Below, piece after piece: positions 51,653-60,550 of a stretch of 64,000 nucleotides of DNA (position 1 is its first letter; each line of letters begins with the position of its first letter). Under the pieces are notes generated by a model. It made no database searches. It saw nothing but the letters and a program-made list of their open reading frames with translations, and was not told the origin of the DNA. Source of the stretch: Anaerolineae bacterium (GTDB lineage: Bacteria; Chloroflexota; Anaerolineae; Aggregatilineales; Phototrophicaceae); the NCBI GenBank assembly GCA_023382675.1, contig JAHDWN010000019.1, forward strand, positions 1 to 64,000, written 5' to 3'. Made by a program: the position numbers and the translations under genes.

Positions 51653-53671
51653 TCACGACCCCAACCAGGTATAAAGTCGGTACAAACCGGTCGAATCGTG
51701 CCAGACGAGACGCAGGTGTTTGCGCAGCGCCGCCGGGAAGGTGAGGTTGTCCTCCGTGAACCACGTATCGATGTAGGTGAAGAAGCGGAAGCCATCCCCG
51801 TAAACCAGCAGGTAATCATCTCCCTGCGCCTGCCACAGGAGCATGATCTCGTCGGGAGTCAGGCCGCTTTGCAAGGGGCGACTCCACGCATCCAGCAAAA
51901 TGTCCGGCACACATTCGATCTGTGCCGGGCAGCGATACGTGCGCAGATCCCAGAGCATCCGCACGCGCGATCCCTCCGGCAGCGTCGCCAGGTGATCCAG
52001 CGCATCCTTATAGATGCCGAGATTGGTCGAGAGATAGTCATCCGTCGTGATACTGCCTGTCAGCCAGGGGATAGGTCGCCGGGCAATCGTGGTACCCGCG
52101 ATCTCGTTGGCTGCGAGCAGGGTCGTGATCAGAATGGCGGCCTGGACGATGAATGCCAGGTTGATCGGCTTGCGCGGCGTGCGTGTCAGCCCATAGTAGC
52201 CGAGCGCGCCGAGCGCAGCCGCCAGGGGCAGCACGGCGATGGCCAGCCGGGTTTGCGCGCCGATGCCCTGCGTGCCGCCCATGTATGCCCACAGCGCCCA
52301 CATCGGCAAGGCCATGGCTGTCAGCCCCCAGGCGTATCGCTGTGCGGCGTCATTCAGCCAGCGCCACACCAGCGGCAGCAGCAGCGGCAGCGTCAGCAGG
52401 AACGGGCCGTGCGTGAAGGAGACGAACTCCCCTTGATTGCGCCCCAGGATTGTCGCGGTGATCGGCAGCAGCGCGTATTCCCAGATCAGTCCCTTGCTGA
52501 AATCGCCCACGCCGGCGCGCACGAAGGCGGCGCTGCGGGCTGCATCCCAATTCAGGCCGAAGCCGAGCATCGGGTAGAGTGGGTTCTGGTAGAGCAGCAC
52601 GCCGCGCACCATCCAGGGCGCGAACAGGAGCAGCGCCGGGATGCCAACGGCCAATCCGTTGGCGATGACGCGGCGCGGCGCGCTGACGAAGATGAGCACG
52701 CCTGCGCCAAGGGCGATGAAGACCGCCGTGTATTTGACACCCACCGCCAGGCCGATCAGCGTGCCAGCCAGCATCAGCACGCGCCGATCCGGCTGTTCGC
52801 GCCAGCGCATGAGCAGCACGTAGACGGCCACGCCGTAGGCAGTGAGCGCCAGATCGACATACGACCACCCGGCCAGTTCCCAGACGTTATACGAGGCGAT
52901 CACCAGCGTCGCGGCCAGCCAGGCGGCGGTTTCATCCGTCTGGCGGCGCGCGAGCGCGGCGGTCAGCACCAGTGCGAACACCGTGAAGACCACATGGACG
53001 ATGGCGGCGCTGGCATCCCGCCCGAACAGGCTCATCGTCACGGTGAACAACATCTCACCGTTCTTAGGCATTCCCAGGTAGAAGTTATCGTCGTGCGCGA
53101 TCATACGCCCGGCTTCCAGATAGCGCTGCGGCCCGACGAGATGATAGACGAGGCTATCCCAGGAAAAGGGCGGCGCGATGGCAATCAGGAGTGCCATCAG
53201 CAGCAGCGCGAGCGTGATCCACATCAGGAAGCGCGCGAATTTGCCCTCCGGGCGCAGGCCGCGCAGCCCGGCGATGACCTCGCCGATCCAGCGGAAGCAT
53301 GAGCGGCGCGTCAGAATGGCGCTAATCAGCAGCCCGCCCCAGATCGCACCGGTGTTGAAGATACCGATCAGGCCGAGAGCGAGGCCATAGAGCGCGATCA
53401 GGCCGACGCCGAGCAGGGCGGCAATGCTCAACCGCTCCGGCGCGGTCAGATCGAGCGCGTCGATCAGATGCAGCCGCCGCAGCAGCGCCAGGCCTAACCC
53501 GCCGCCGATAGCGAAGAGCAGGCTGACAGTGACGCCATCGAGCGCCGCGCCGAGCAGGTGGATCAGCATCTCCGGCGCAATTGGCTTGTGCAGCCAGTAG
53601 TAGCCGACGAGCAGGGCGATCAGCGCGATGAGAATGACAGGCAAGCGCCAGCCAAGTTGTCCGTTTTTCAT
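51653..53671 (-). CDS. GT39/ArnT-like membrane glycosyltransferase
   Basis: The 672-residue protein has about 12-14 predicted membrane helices and a C-terminal soluble part (DYLSTNLGIYKDALDHL...). The first large outer loop holds PPFSWDSLVYHL with Asp172, in the position of the catalytic acidic residue of GT-C enzymes. Such proteins use a polyprenyl-phosphate sugar to glycosylate proteins, lipids or polysaccharide outside the membrane. It is divergent from the NYN gene. The ATG at 53671 has only a weak purine tract. The acceptor is unknown; the flippase at 54277 points to surface polysaccharide. Confidence 0.82.
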   Translation of the reverse strand: MKNGQLGWRLPVILIALIALLVGYYWLHKPIAPEMLIHLLGAALDGVTVSLLFAIGGGLGLALLRRLHLIDALDLTAPERLSIAALLGVGLIALYGLALGLIGIFNTGAIWGGLLISAILTRRSCFRWIGEVIAGLRGLRPEGKFARFLMWITLALLLMALLIAIAPPFSWDSLVYHLVGPQRYLEAGRMIAHDDNFYLGMPKNGEMLFTVTMSLFGRDASAAIVHVVFTVFALVLTAALARRQTDETAAWLAATLVIASYNVWELAGWSYVDLALTAYGVAVYVLLMRWREQPDRRVLMLAGTLIGLAVGVKYTAVFIALGAGVLIFVSAPRRVIANGLAVGIPALLLFAPWMVRGVLLYQNPLYPMLGFGLNWDAARSAAFVRAGVGDFSKGLIWEYALLPITATILGRNQGEFVSFTHGPFLLTLPLLLPLVWRWLNDAAQRYAWGLTAMALPMWALWAYMGGTQGIGAQTRLAIAVLPLAAALGALGYYGLTRTPRKPINLAFIVQAAILITTLLAANEIAGTTIARRPIPWLTGSITTDDYLSTNLGIYKDALDHLATLPEGSRVRMLWDLRTYRCPAQIECVPDILLDAWSRPLQSGLTPDEIMLLWQAQGDDYLLVYGDGFRFFTYIDTWFTEDNLTFPAALRKHLRLVWHDSTGLYRLYTWLGS

Positions 53672-53781
53672 GGATGCTTCATACGTTCGCGTTACAATTT
53701 CATTATTGGCGGCGATGACTCATGCTTTCCTGGCCTCGCCAGATTCATCTTACCGGTTTAGCACGGCGGCTGAGCCTTAAC

Positions 53782-54270
53782 ATGGCTTACTTAATCGACG
53801 GCCACAACCTGATCGGCCAGCTTCCCGACCTTTCGCTCAGCGATCCCGACGATGAAGCCCGGCTGGTGCAAAAACTGATCGGCTTCACCGCGCGCACCGG
53901 CAAGCGGGTGGTCGTCGTCTTCGATCACGGCCTGTCGGGCGGCAAATCGCGCATGTCTACCGGCAAAGTCGAGGTCGTGTTCGCCTCGCCGCGCACCAAT
54001 GCCGACGCGATCATGAAGGAGCGCATCAAGGCCGTTCGCGATCCGGGGCAGTGGACAGTCATCTCGAATGACAACGAGGTGCTGGATGCCGCGCGCCAGC
54101 GGCGGATGCGCGTGCTCAAGAGCCGCGAGTTTGTGCCGATGCTGCGTAATACCGCCGAGCGCCAGCGCCGCGCTGACCGCAGCCAGGGCGACGCCCCCGA
54201 CGTGCGCTTGTCGTCCGCCGAGATCGATGAATGGCTCAAGCTGTTCGGCGGCGACGACGAGGGCGGCTGA
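53782..54270 (+). CDS. NYN-domain (YacP-like) RNA-binding or nuclease protein
   Basis: The 162-residue product starts MAYLIDGHNLIG, the NYN/PIN-like pattern whose Asp6 joins a metal site with the Asp residues of RTNADAIM and SNDNEV. YacP-like NYN proteins are putative ribonucleases of the DUF901 type. The ATG at 53782 begins this conserved strand; the open frame extends to 53722 without support. It ends 6 bp before the flippase start, so the two genes are probably coupled. Confidence 0.85.
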   Translation: MAYLIDGHNLIGQLPDLSLSDPDDEARLVQKLIGFTARTGKRVVVVFDHGLSGGKSRMSTGKVEVVFASPRTNADAIMKERIKAVRDPGQWTVISNDNEVLDAARQRRMRVLKSREFVPMLRNTAERQRRADRSQGDAPDVRLSSAEIDEWLKLFGGDDEGG

Positions 54271-54276
54271 ATTCGT

Positions 54277-55515
54277 GTGCTGAAGCAACGCCTCTCTACC
54301 CAGACGATCACTCTCGCCGTAAGCAACGTCGGCACAGCGGGCCTGTCGTTTCTGCTGGCTGCGCTCATCGGGCGGGCGTTGGGCGCGGAAGGGCTGGGCA
54401 TCTATGGCGTGGCCCTGGCGTGGGTGATGCCGCTGGCGTTGATCGCCGAGTTTGGCCTGGGCACGCTGATCACACGCGAAATTGCACGCGATGCCACCCG
54501 CACGGGCGCTCTCGTCCATGCCGCCGTCCGCGCCCGCCAGATCATGGGCAGCGGTGCGGCGCTGCTGCTGCTGATCGCCGCGCCGCTGTTGAGCGCCGAT
54601 CCGCTGACGGCCGTTGGCTTGCAGATCAGCGCACCGCTGGTGCTGATCCAGCCGCTGTTCAGCACCTACACGGCGGTCTTCCGCGCCCGCGGCGACATGC
54701 GCCCGATCCCGTGGCTCAACATCGGCATGGTGGCGGCGCAACTTCCCCTGACGGCGCTGGCACTGGCAGCGCAGACCACGGACGACCTGAGCGCAAAGCT
54801 GCTGCTCGTCTTCCTGATCAACACGGCCACCTCGGCGGGACAGCTGGCTGCTGCCTGGGCGGTCTACCGCCGGCGCTATTACGCACCGCCGGGACGGCAG
54901 CGTGTCGCGCTGCTGCCGCTCCTGCGTGCGAGCGGCCACTTCGGGCTGGCGGCGGTCTTCGTCGCCCTACAGATGCGCCTGAGCTTCATCCTGCTCGAAT
55001 CGATTGCCGGGGCGGGCGCGGCGGGCTATTTCGCGGCGGCGAATCGCTTCGGTGAGGCGGCGCGCCTGCTGCCAAATGCTTTCTTCGGCGCGCTCTTCCC
55101 GGCGTTGAGCGCGCTGGCTGCTGATGGTCAGCGCTTGCGGGGGACGTTTCGGCGGGCGCTGCTCGGTCTGGGCGCCTATGGCGTGCTGGCAGGCGCGGCG
55201 CTGGCGCTGCTCGCCCCGCTGCTGATCGGCGTCGTCTTCGGCGCGGGGTTTGCGCCTGCCGTCCCGGCGCTGCAATGGCTCGGCCTGGCGCTCGTCTTCA
55301 GCCTGCTGCGCGGTGCGCGCACGCTCTACTGGTATGCACGCGGGCGCGAAGCCTGGGTAAATCTCGTCAACGGCGCGGCAGTTCTGGCTCAGCTTGTCTT
55401 GAGCACCTGGCTGATCGGGCGCGCGGGCGCGGCGGGGGCGGCGCTGGCGGTCGCCGCCGTCGAAGGCCTGGCGTTCGCCGCGCTGCTGGTGGACAGGCAG
55501 AATCAGCTCGGCTGA
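54277..55515 (+). CDS. Polysaccharide/lipid-linked-oligosaccharide flippase (MOP superfamily)
   Basis: The 412-residue protein has about 12 predicted membrane helices and the Wzx/RfbX-like N-terminus (TQTITLAVSNVGTAGLSFLLAALIGRALGAEGLGIYG). Proteins of this MOP group turn lipid-linked glycans across the membrane. It starts with GTG. It follows the NYN gene closely and is near two GT39-like glycosyltransferases and two secreted proteins, so a surface-glycan assembly role is plausible. Confidence 0.85.
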   Translation: MLKQRLSTQTITLAVSNVGTAGLSFLLAALIGRALGAEGLGIYGVALAWVMPLALIAEFGLGTLITREIARDATRTGALVHAAVRARQIMGSGAALLLLIAAPLLSADPLTAVGLQISAPLVLIQPLFSTYTAVFRARGDMRPIPWLNIGMVAAQLPLTALALAAQTTDDLSAKLLLVFLINTATSAGQLAAAWAVYRRRYYAPPGRQRVALLPLLRASGHFGLAAVFVALQMRLSFILLESIAGAGAAGYFAAANRFGEAARLLPNAFFGALFPALSALAADGQRLRGTFRRALLGLGAYGVLAGAALALLAPLLIGVVFGAGFAPAVPALQWLGLALVFSLLRGARTLYWYARGREAWVNLVNGAAVLAQLVLSTWLIGRAGAAGAALAVAAVEGLAFAALLVDRQNQLG

Positions 55516-55697
55516 TTTGAACATCGGGCGCGCTCAATCCTGGCGGTGACGCTGGATATCTCCGCCGCTGTGGCGAAACCGGGATACTCGGCACGAATTG
55601 GGTGCGATCGACCGCTCCTGACCTGCGCCTATCGCAAGATCGCCTCTGCCCTTACAATCACCATCTGAAAACCCGATCGGATTGGTTGGAGAACCGT

Positions 55698-56486
55698 GTG
55701 TCTGAACCAGGCTCCACAACCTCACAGACTTCGTCATATCCCAAAGCGCGCATCCGTCACATCTTTTTTGACGCCCATGGCACGATCGTCCATCGTGAAC
55801 GCAATCCCTTTCATTATGCCAGCGGCCTGGGCGCGTTTATGGCCGAACGCTACGGCGGCGATGCGCGGGTCTGGCGCGAGGCGAACCTGCGCATCTTCGC
55901 AGATTTCGACAGCTATTATGCCGATCTTGATCTCGGCGCGGATGATGGCATTGCGCAGATGTGGGAGGGCGAGTTCCGCACGACGCGCGCCCTGTTCCGG
56001 GTGACAGGCACGCCGGAACCCACTCACGAGGAGCTGCTCGCTTTGACGCGCGAGCGCGGCGAGCAGGCGACGAGCCGTGGCGGTGATGCGCTCTACCCGG
56101 ACGCTGCGCCAGTGATCCGGGCGTTGGCGGCGGCGGGCTATCGGCTGGGCACGTGCAGCAACGCGCTCAGCGGGCAGGTGCGCGGATCGCTGCGCGCCGG
56201 CGGGGTACACGACTATTTCAGGCTGCCGCTGTTTGGCGCGGATCTGGCCGGACATTTCATCAAAGATGAGCATTTCTTCCGCGCCATCAGTGCGCTCTCT
56301 GGCGTCGAGCCATCGTCGTGCCTGATCGTCGAGGATACTGTCGAGGTCATCGAGGCCGCGCGCAGCCTCGGCATGTGGACGGCACACGTCTGCCGGGGCG
56401 AGCGGGCCGAGGCGCTGGCGGCACAGTCGCCGGCGCATCACGCGCTGGTCGGGAGTCTGGAAGGGCTGCTGCCGCTGCTGATTTGA
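55698..56486 (+). CDS. HAD-superfamily hydrolase
   Basis: The 262-residue product has the HAD motifs: motif I FFDAHGTIVH with the nucleophile Asp, motif II TCSNA, a Lys in IKDEHFF, and motif IV LIVEDTVEVIEAA. The second Asp of the usual DxD is His, as in some dehalogenase-like members where that position is Tyr. Acid catalysis may therefore differ from a standard phosphatase. The GTG at 55698 was chosen because GGAG stands 6 nt upstream; the longer frame from 55602 lacks a site. A helical cap (about 30-110) follows motif I. The substrate is not evident. Confidence 0.83.
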   Translation: MSEPGSTTSQTSSYPKARIRHIFFDAHGTIVHRERNPFHYASGLGAFMAERYGGDARVWREANLRIFADFDSYYADLDLGADDGIAQMWEGEFRTTRALFRVTGTPEPTHEELLALTRERGEQATSRGGDALYPDAAPVIRALAAAGYRLGTCSNALSGQVRGSLRAGGVHDYFRLPLFGADLAGHFIKDEHFFRAISALSGVEPSSCLIVEDTVEVIEAARSLGMWTAHVCRGERAEALAAQSPAHHALVGSLEGLLPLLI

Positions 56487-56531
56487 TCGATGAGCGGGGC
56501 AAGTCGTGCAAGCTCACCCCGCGCACAATCG

Positions 56532-57197
56532 CTATTGCTCGAACGAGAACGGCTCCACGCCAAGCTGGCTGATGGCGAAGAAAAGCGCCTGAAGCTCCGG
56601 CGGCGTATAGGCTTCGGAGGCGCTGATCAAGCGGCTCTGAGTCTCTGTTTCGACCGAAAGCTCGAACCGGTAACTTCCGGCGGGGCTGTTCGGCCCGTCA
56701 AACGTTCCGATCACGTCGAAGAAGCGCACCTTATCCAGCGCATCGAGCACAGCCTGAACTTCAGACAGCGGGATCGTTCCCACCACGCCATCGCGGGTGA
56801 GCGTGCCATCCGGCTGCAGGATGATGCTAAGCATGGCATTGCCCGCGCCGCCGGTCTGGACATACTCCAGCTGGATGAGCGACGACGTGAGTCCCGCCGT
56901 CGCTTCGACATCCGGCGTCACTTCGGGGAAGCTCATGGTTCCCGGGACAGGGACGTTCAGCAGGCGACCGGCTTCCGCCTCGAGCGTGGCGACGCTCTCA
57001 TTCACCTGCGCAGTCGGTTCGCCGAAATCATCGGGCGCCGGGACAGCGGTCGAGCCTGCATTCGGCGTATCCAGCGGCGGCGGGGTAAGCGTCGGTAGGT
57101 CGGTGGGCACAGCGGGTGTCGCAGTCGGCGCAGCTTGACCCGTGCAGGCCGCCAGCACAGCGAGAACGAGAACGGCAAGGACGACGATAGAGCGCAT
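56532..57197 (-). CDS. Predicted lipoprotein of unknown function
   Basis: The 221-residue protein has a lipoprotein signal with a lipobox ending LAAC (Cys18), followed by a long Pro/Thr/Ala-rich linker (about 20-60) that would hold the folded part away from the membrane. The C-terminal domain (about 85-221) contains a TIPLSEVQAVLDALDKVRF helix and strands of the type YRFELSVETETQ. No family is recognised. A GAGGAG stands 10 nt upstream of the ATG. It is 50 bp downstream of the glycosyltransferase gene at 57248 and probably in its operon. Confidence 0.78.
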   Translation of the reverse strand: MRSIVVLAVLVLAVLAACTGQAAPTATPAVPTDLPTLTPPPLDTPNAGSTAVPAPDDFGEPTAQVNESVATLEAEAGRLLNVPVPGTMSFPEVTPDVEATAGLTSSLIQLEYVQTGGAGNAMLSIILQPDGTLTRDGVVGTIPLSEVQAVLDALDKVRFFDVIGTFDGPNSPAGSYRFELSVETETQSRLISASEAYTPPELQALFFAISQLGVEPFSFEQ

Positions 57198-57247
57198 GAG
57201 AACGTCTCCTCAACTGCATGATCAGCGTGGCACCAGGGCCACACTCT

Positions 57248-58675
57248 CTATTCTGGATCAGAACCCGCTGGCTCAACATAGACATTTGCGCCCAGCCGCC
57301 GCAGCAGCCACAGCCCGCCGATCACAGCCAGCAGCGACACGACCGGGATCAGCGACAGGTAGTAGCGCTGCCAGGGCAGCGGATTCGCCAGCAGGCTCGC
57401 GACCGTCACCGCCAGCCAGACGAGCAGCCCGGCGGCAGTCGCGCGCGCACGTCCGCGCCGCAGCAGCCAGAAAACCAGCCCGATGATGCCGATCAGGCTG
57501 AGGAATTCCAGCGCTGCGCCCGCGATGCCAAATTGGACGCCGCTCAAGGGCGACGCCATGTAGCGCGCGATCTCGGCCTGCATCGGTGGCACGTCGAACG
57601 CATCGGCCTCGAAGTGCGCCGTGGGTGTCATGAACGGCTGCGTCAGAATGGCGCTGATGCGTTCGTCCAGAGACATGGGCGCGGTCGGGTAGGCCGTGAC
57701 CTGGATGTCGATCAGTTCCGCGCGCGCCGCCAGCAGATCGCCGAAACGTGCGAGCGGGTCGTTCCAGAGGGCGGGCGAAAGCGCGACGAACAGCCCGACT
57801 GCCGCCAGCCCGGCGAGCGCCGTCTGGAGCACGTGCAGCGCGATCCGGCGCAGGCGTCCTCGGCCAGCCCAGGCGCGCAGGATGCCGCCGATGAAGACCC
57901 AGCCCAGCGTCGCCGCGACGAAGACGACGCCGCTGTGCTTGCTCGCCAGCGTCAGCCCGCAGGCAAGTGCCAGCAGTGCCCAGCGCCAGAATTGACCGGC
58001 GGCGCTGCGCGGATGGGTGTCAGCAGCGCGCATGTGCTGCACGATGAGGCAGGCTGCGTAAACCGCCAGCAGGCCGAAGAAGAGGAGCGCGCCCTCTTGC
58101 ATGGCGCGGCGGCCATTGACGAGCACGACCGGATTGAGCGTGTAGAGTGCAGTCGCGCCGTAAGCGACCACGCGCCCGCCGACGCGCTGCGCCAGCGCGA
58201 ACATGACAGCCACGCTGCCCGCCAGCAGCAGCGCTGAAGGGATGCGCGCGACCACAAGCTGATGCTCGGTCGGACGGTGGCCGGTGGCAACGTCATTGTC
58301 GTAGCTCAAGCCCCAGTCCCAACCGGGCGCAGGCGGCAGATCGGCGCGAGTATAGCCTGCCGTGTACCAGGCGAGGCCGATGGTCTGGCGGTTGATCGTG
58401 CCGTTGAGGATGCGCAGTTGTGCGTCGCTGTCGATGTAATACGGCCCCTGGTTAGCGAGGCTGGCCGCGCTGCCTTCGAGAAAGACGGTGGCGTAGTCGC
58501 CGCTCATGTAAATCTGCATCGCTTCGTCGCCGTGGAAGGGGACGAGCGTGATGCCAAGGAAGGCATACAGCGCCAGCGCTGCGACAAACACGATGTCGAA
58601 CCAGTAGGGGAGACGAATTCTCTGGTGCTCGGTGCTCGGTACTCGGTGCTCGGTGCGGATGTTCTGGTCGCTCAT
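57248..58675 (-). CDS. GT39/ArnT-like membrane glycosyltransferase with N-terminal heptanucleotide repeat
   Basis: The 475-residue protein has about 11-12 predicted helices and an outer loop beginning VPFHGDEAMQIY, with Asp50-Glu51 at the place of the GT-C catalytic acids. It probably transfers a sugar from a polyprenyl carrier outside the membrane. The first 20 codons contain a tandem heptamer (58624-58656) that encodes the odd low-complexity stretch RTEHRVPSTEHQR. The real membrane protein begins at LPYWFDIVF, and no other start closer to it is evident. The ATG lacks a clear ribosome-binding site. Slippage at the repeat would shift the frame. Confidence 0.8.
   Translation of the reverse strand: MSDQNIRTEHRVPSTEHQRIRLPYWFDIVFVAALALYAFLGITLVPFHGDEAMQIYMSGDYATVFLEGSAASLANQGPYYIDSDAQLRILNGTINRQTIGLAWYTAGYTRADLPPAPGWDWGLSYDNDVATGHRPTEHQLVVARIPSALLLAGSVAVMFALAQRVGGRVVAYGATALYTLNPVVLVNGRRAMQEGALLFFGLLAVYAACLIVQHMRAADTHPRSAAGQFWRWALLALACGLTLASKHSGVVFVAATLGWVFIGGILRAWAGRGRLRRIALHVLQTALAGLAAVGLFVALSPALWNDPLARFGDLLAARAELIDIQVTAYPTAPMSLDERISAILTQPFMTPTAHFEADAFDVPPMQAEIARYMASPLSGVQFGIAGAALEFLSLIGIIGLVFWLLRRGRARATAAGLLVWLAVTVASLLANPLPWQRYYLSLIPVVSLLAVIGGLWLLRRLGANVYVEPAGSDPE
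58624..58656. repeat. Heptanucleotide tandem repeat in a glycosyltransferase gene
   Basis: About 4.7 copies of the 7-bp unit TCGGTGC run from 58624 to 58656 with one C-for-T-type substitution (TCGGTAC). The unit is not a multiple of three, so gain or loss of one copy frameshifts the glycosyltransferase. Heptamer repeats also occur as neutral intergenic repeats in several bacteria. Confidence 0.75.
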
Positions 58676-58735
58676 AACATTTACAGGTGATAGTAGGTGT
58701 GGCTCAGCTAGCAGCTTGGCAGAGTGTTATTGTCG

Positions 58736-58871
58736 CCGACCGATCAATCGGTCGGCTAAGCAGCATCAAGCACGCTAAAGGTGCTCGCAAGGTACGCAAT
58801 ACACAAAAGCAGTGCGCCGAAGCATCTTTAGTATGCTCGATTGGATTTAGCCGACGGGTTGACCCGTCGGC
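58736..58871. repeat. MITE/BIME-like element of two palindromes in inverted order
   Basis: Two short palindromes, GCCGACCGAT/ATCGGTCGGC (58736-58757) and GCCGACGGG/CCCGTCGGC (58850-58871), bracket a middle of about 90 bp. They are themselves the ends of an imperfect inverted repeat of about 36 bp per arm (TCGGCTAA...CTAAAGGTGCT and its complement, with several mismatches). It fills the intergenic gap between two minus-strand genes and contains no ORF. Confidence 0.65.
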
Positions 58872-58951
58872 GAACAGCGTGCCAACCCTACTGGTTAAAC
58901 GGGGCCATTCAAGCCCGACAGGGGCACCCGTGTCGTCTGAATTCATAGTGT

Positions 58952-59812
58952 TCAGGCGAACGGCTCGTCGAGCTTGACGACGCGCGCTTTGCCATCTTCG
59001 GCCTGTTCGTAGTGCCCGGCGCTGCGCTGCGAATCGTGCGGGAAGATGAGTAAGGCGTGGGTCTCCAGCGCCCAGCGCTGCCAGATGCGCTTGGTCTCCA
59101 GCGTGATCAGCGGCTCGACATCGTAGCCGGTCATCCAGCCGAGGCGTTCGAAGTGAATCGCATAGCTGGCGAGATCGCAGACGAACATGGCGTGCTCGCC
59201 GTGGTTCTCGATGAGCACACTCATGTGGCCGGGCGTGTGCCCTGGTGTGACGACGCCGCGCACACCCGGCGCGAGATCGGTGTCGCCGTCGAGCAGTTGG
59301 AGCTGACCATTTTCCAGCAAGGGGACTTGATTCTCCTGGATGTAAGTGGCGCGGGTGCGTTCGTTCGGGTGCGTGGCATCTTCGTATTCGCGCCGCTGGA
59401 CGACGTGCCGCGCGTTGGGGAAGGTTGGCTGCACGCGCCCGTCGGCATCGAAATAGGTGTTGCCGCCGCAGTGATCGTTATGCAGGTGCGTGTTGATGAC
59501 GAGGTGGATGTCCTCGGCGCGCAGGCCGAGCCGCGCCAGGCCATCGAGCAGGCCGCCGCGCGGGCGCTTGAGCTTCATGAAGGCGATCTGCTTGGCGTTA
59601 AGCTTCGTGCCGTAGCCGGTATCGGCGAGGATGTTCATGCCGCCGGTCTGGATCAGGACGCAGTTCTGCACCATCGGCACAAGATGATCTTCGTCGGGCG
59701 GCAGCAGTGGACTCCAGAGCGCGCGCGGCACCAGCCCGAACGCGCCGCCCGGATCGACCATGATGTCGCAGTCGTTGATCAATTGAATGCGAATGCCGCC
59801 GATTTGGATCAT
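58952..59812 (-). CDS. Metallo-beta-lactamase-fold hydrolase
   Basis: The 286-residue protein has the MBL motif HLHNDHCGG (HxHxDH), a further His in TPGHTPGH, and the Asp in VCDLASYAIHF; these bind two metal ions. The layout fits lactonase or glyoxalase-II-like hydrolases. The ATG at 59812 gives a normal first strand (MIQIGGIRIQLIND), though a site at 59842 also exists and no strong ribosome-binding site decides. It lies 82 bp behind the small HTH/membrane operon on the same strand. Lactone or thioester hydrolysis is possible. Confidence 0.85.
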   Translation of the reverse strand: MIQIGGIRIQLINDCDIMVDPGGAFGLVPRALWSPLLPPDEDHLVPMVQNCVLIQTGGMNILADTGYGTKLNAKQIAFMKLKRPRGGLLDGLARLGLRAEDIHLVINTHLHNDHCGGNTYFDADGRVQPTFPNARHVVQRREYEDATHPNERTRATYIQENQVPLLENGQLQLLDGDTDLAPGVRGVVTPGHTPGHMSVLIENHGEHAMFVCDLASYAIHFERLGWMTGYDVEPLITLETKRIWQRWALETHALLIFPHDSQRSAGHYEQAEDGKARVVKLDEPFA

Positions 59813-59894
59813 GGGGATGTGATGTCGCCTTTCGAGATGCACGCTTTGCGCTTGCGTCGTCCGGGCATAAGGCTAACGTCTTCGCGCCGAAAGC

Positions 59895-60233
59895 TCAACT
59901 CCTTTCGGCCAGCAGCCAGCTCCAATAGCGCCAGGCGGCGACGACGCCGATGGTGACGGCGAGCGCGGGCAGCCCGTGATAGAGCAGCACCCAGAGCAGC
60001 TCGGCGCGGTCGGATTCGATCATCGGGTCGCCGGAGAGCAAGCCGAGAATACGGGATGCCGCGCTGATGGCTGAAAGCATCGCCGCGACGTAATACCAGC
60101 GGTAGAGCGGCTTGCCATTCGAGACCGGACTCATGCTGTTCATACGCTTGCTGAGCAAACCGATGACGAGCAAAGCGATGGCGATACCGAGCGGCCCGGC
60201 GGCGCTCAGAAGATGGGTCAGGCTGCTATTCAT
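59895..60233 (-). CDS. Small membrane protein, three-helix type
   Basis: The 112-residue product has three predicted helices (GIAIALLVIGLLS, YYVAAMLSAISAASRI, LPALAVTIGVVAAWRYWSWLL). The ATG at 60233 (MNSSLTHLL) overlaps the stop of the gene before it by 8 bp and gives a tidy protein; the frame open to 60362 has unlikely N-terminal residues. No family recognised. It is the last gene of a three-gene unit with a DNA-binding protein and another small membrane protein. Confidence 0.65.
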   Translation of the reverse strand: MNSSLTHLLSAAGPLGIAIALLVIGLLSKRMNSMSPVSNGKPLYRWYYVAAMLSAISAASRILGLLSGDPMIESDRAELLWVLLYHGLPALAVTIGVVAAWRYWSWLLAERS

Positions 60234-60543
60234 CGATGGCCTGCTGTCGTTGGAGCACCATCTGCCGGTAAAGGCGCACACACAAGATGAGAAATATGAG
60301 TCCCGCGAAAGCCGTGGCCAGGTCGCCAAGAGGATCACCGGCGATGCGATCAACGCTGGCATAGCGCACGGCAGCGATGCCGTAGAGGCCGAGCGGGATC
60401 AGAAGAAACGGATAGCCGGTGCGTTCGCCGGAGAACCGGGCGTAAAAACGGGCGATCAGCCCCAGGATCAGCATGAGCGCTGCGAGGACAAACCAGCCAT
60501 AGAGCATGAGCAATTGGCCAACGGATACCGACGTAGTATTCAC
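60226..60543 (-). CDS. Small membrane protein
   Basis: The 105-residue product has three predicted hydrophobic segments (LLMLYGWFVLAALMLILGLI, FLLIPLGLYGI and LATAFAGLIFLILCV). The short linkers are charged. It starts with GTG, 7 bp beyond the HTH gene's stop, and overlaps the next gene by 8 bp. No family recognised. Confidence 0.65.
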   Translation of the reverse strand: MNTTSVSVGQLLMLYGWFVLAALMLILGLIARFYARFSGERTGYPFLLIPLGLYGIAAVRYASVDRIAGDPLGDLATAFAGLIFLILCVRLYRQMVLQRQQAIDE

Positions 60544-60550
60544 GAGGCGA

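Noticed and set aside
51698..53302. A long open frame on the plus strand, about 534 codons, opposite the GT39-like gene
   Set aside because: It is Arg/Gln/His-rich without family features, and fits the antisense shadow of GC-rich codons; the minus-strand membrane protein is clear.
58624..58871. A CRISPR array
   Set aside because: The repeats are either 7-bp tandem units or a single palindromic pair; there are no regularly spaced direct repeats with spacers, and no cas genes in the window.
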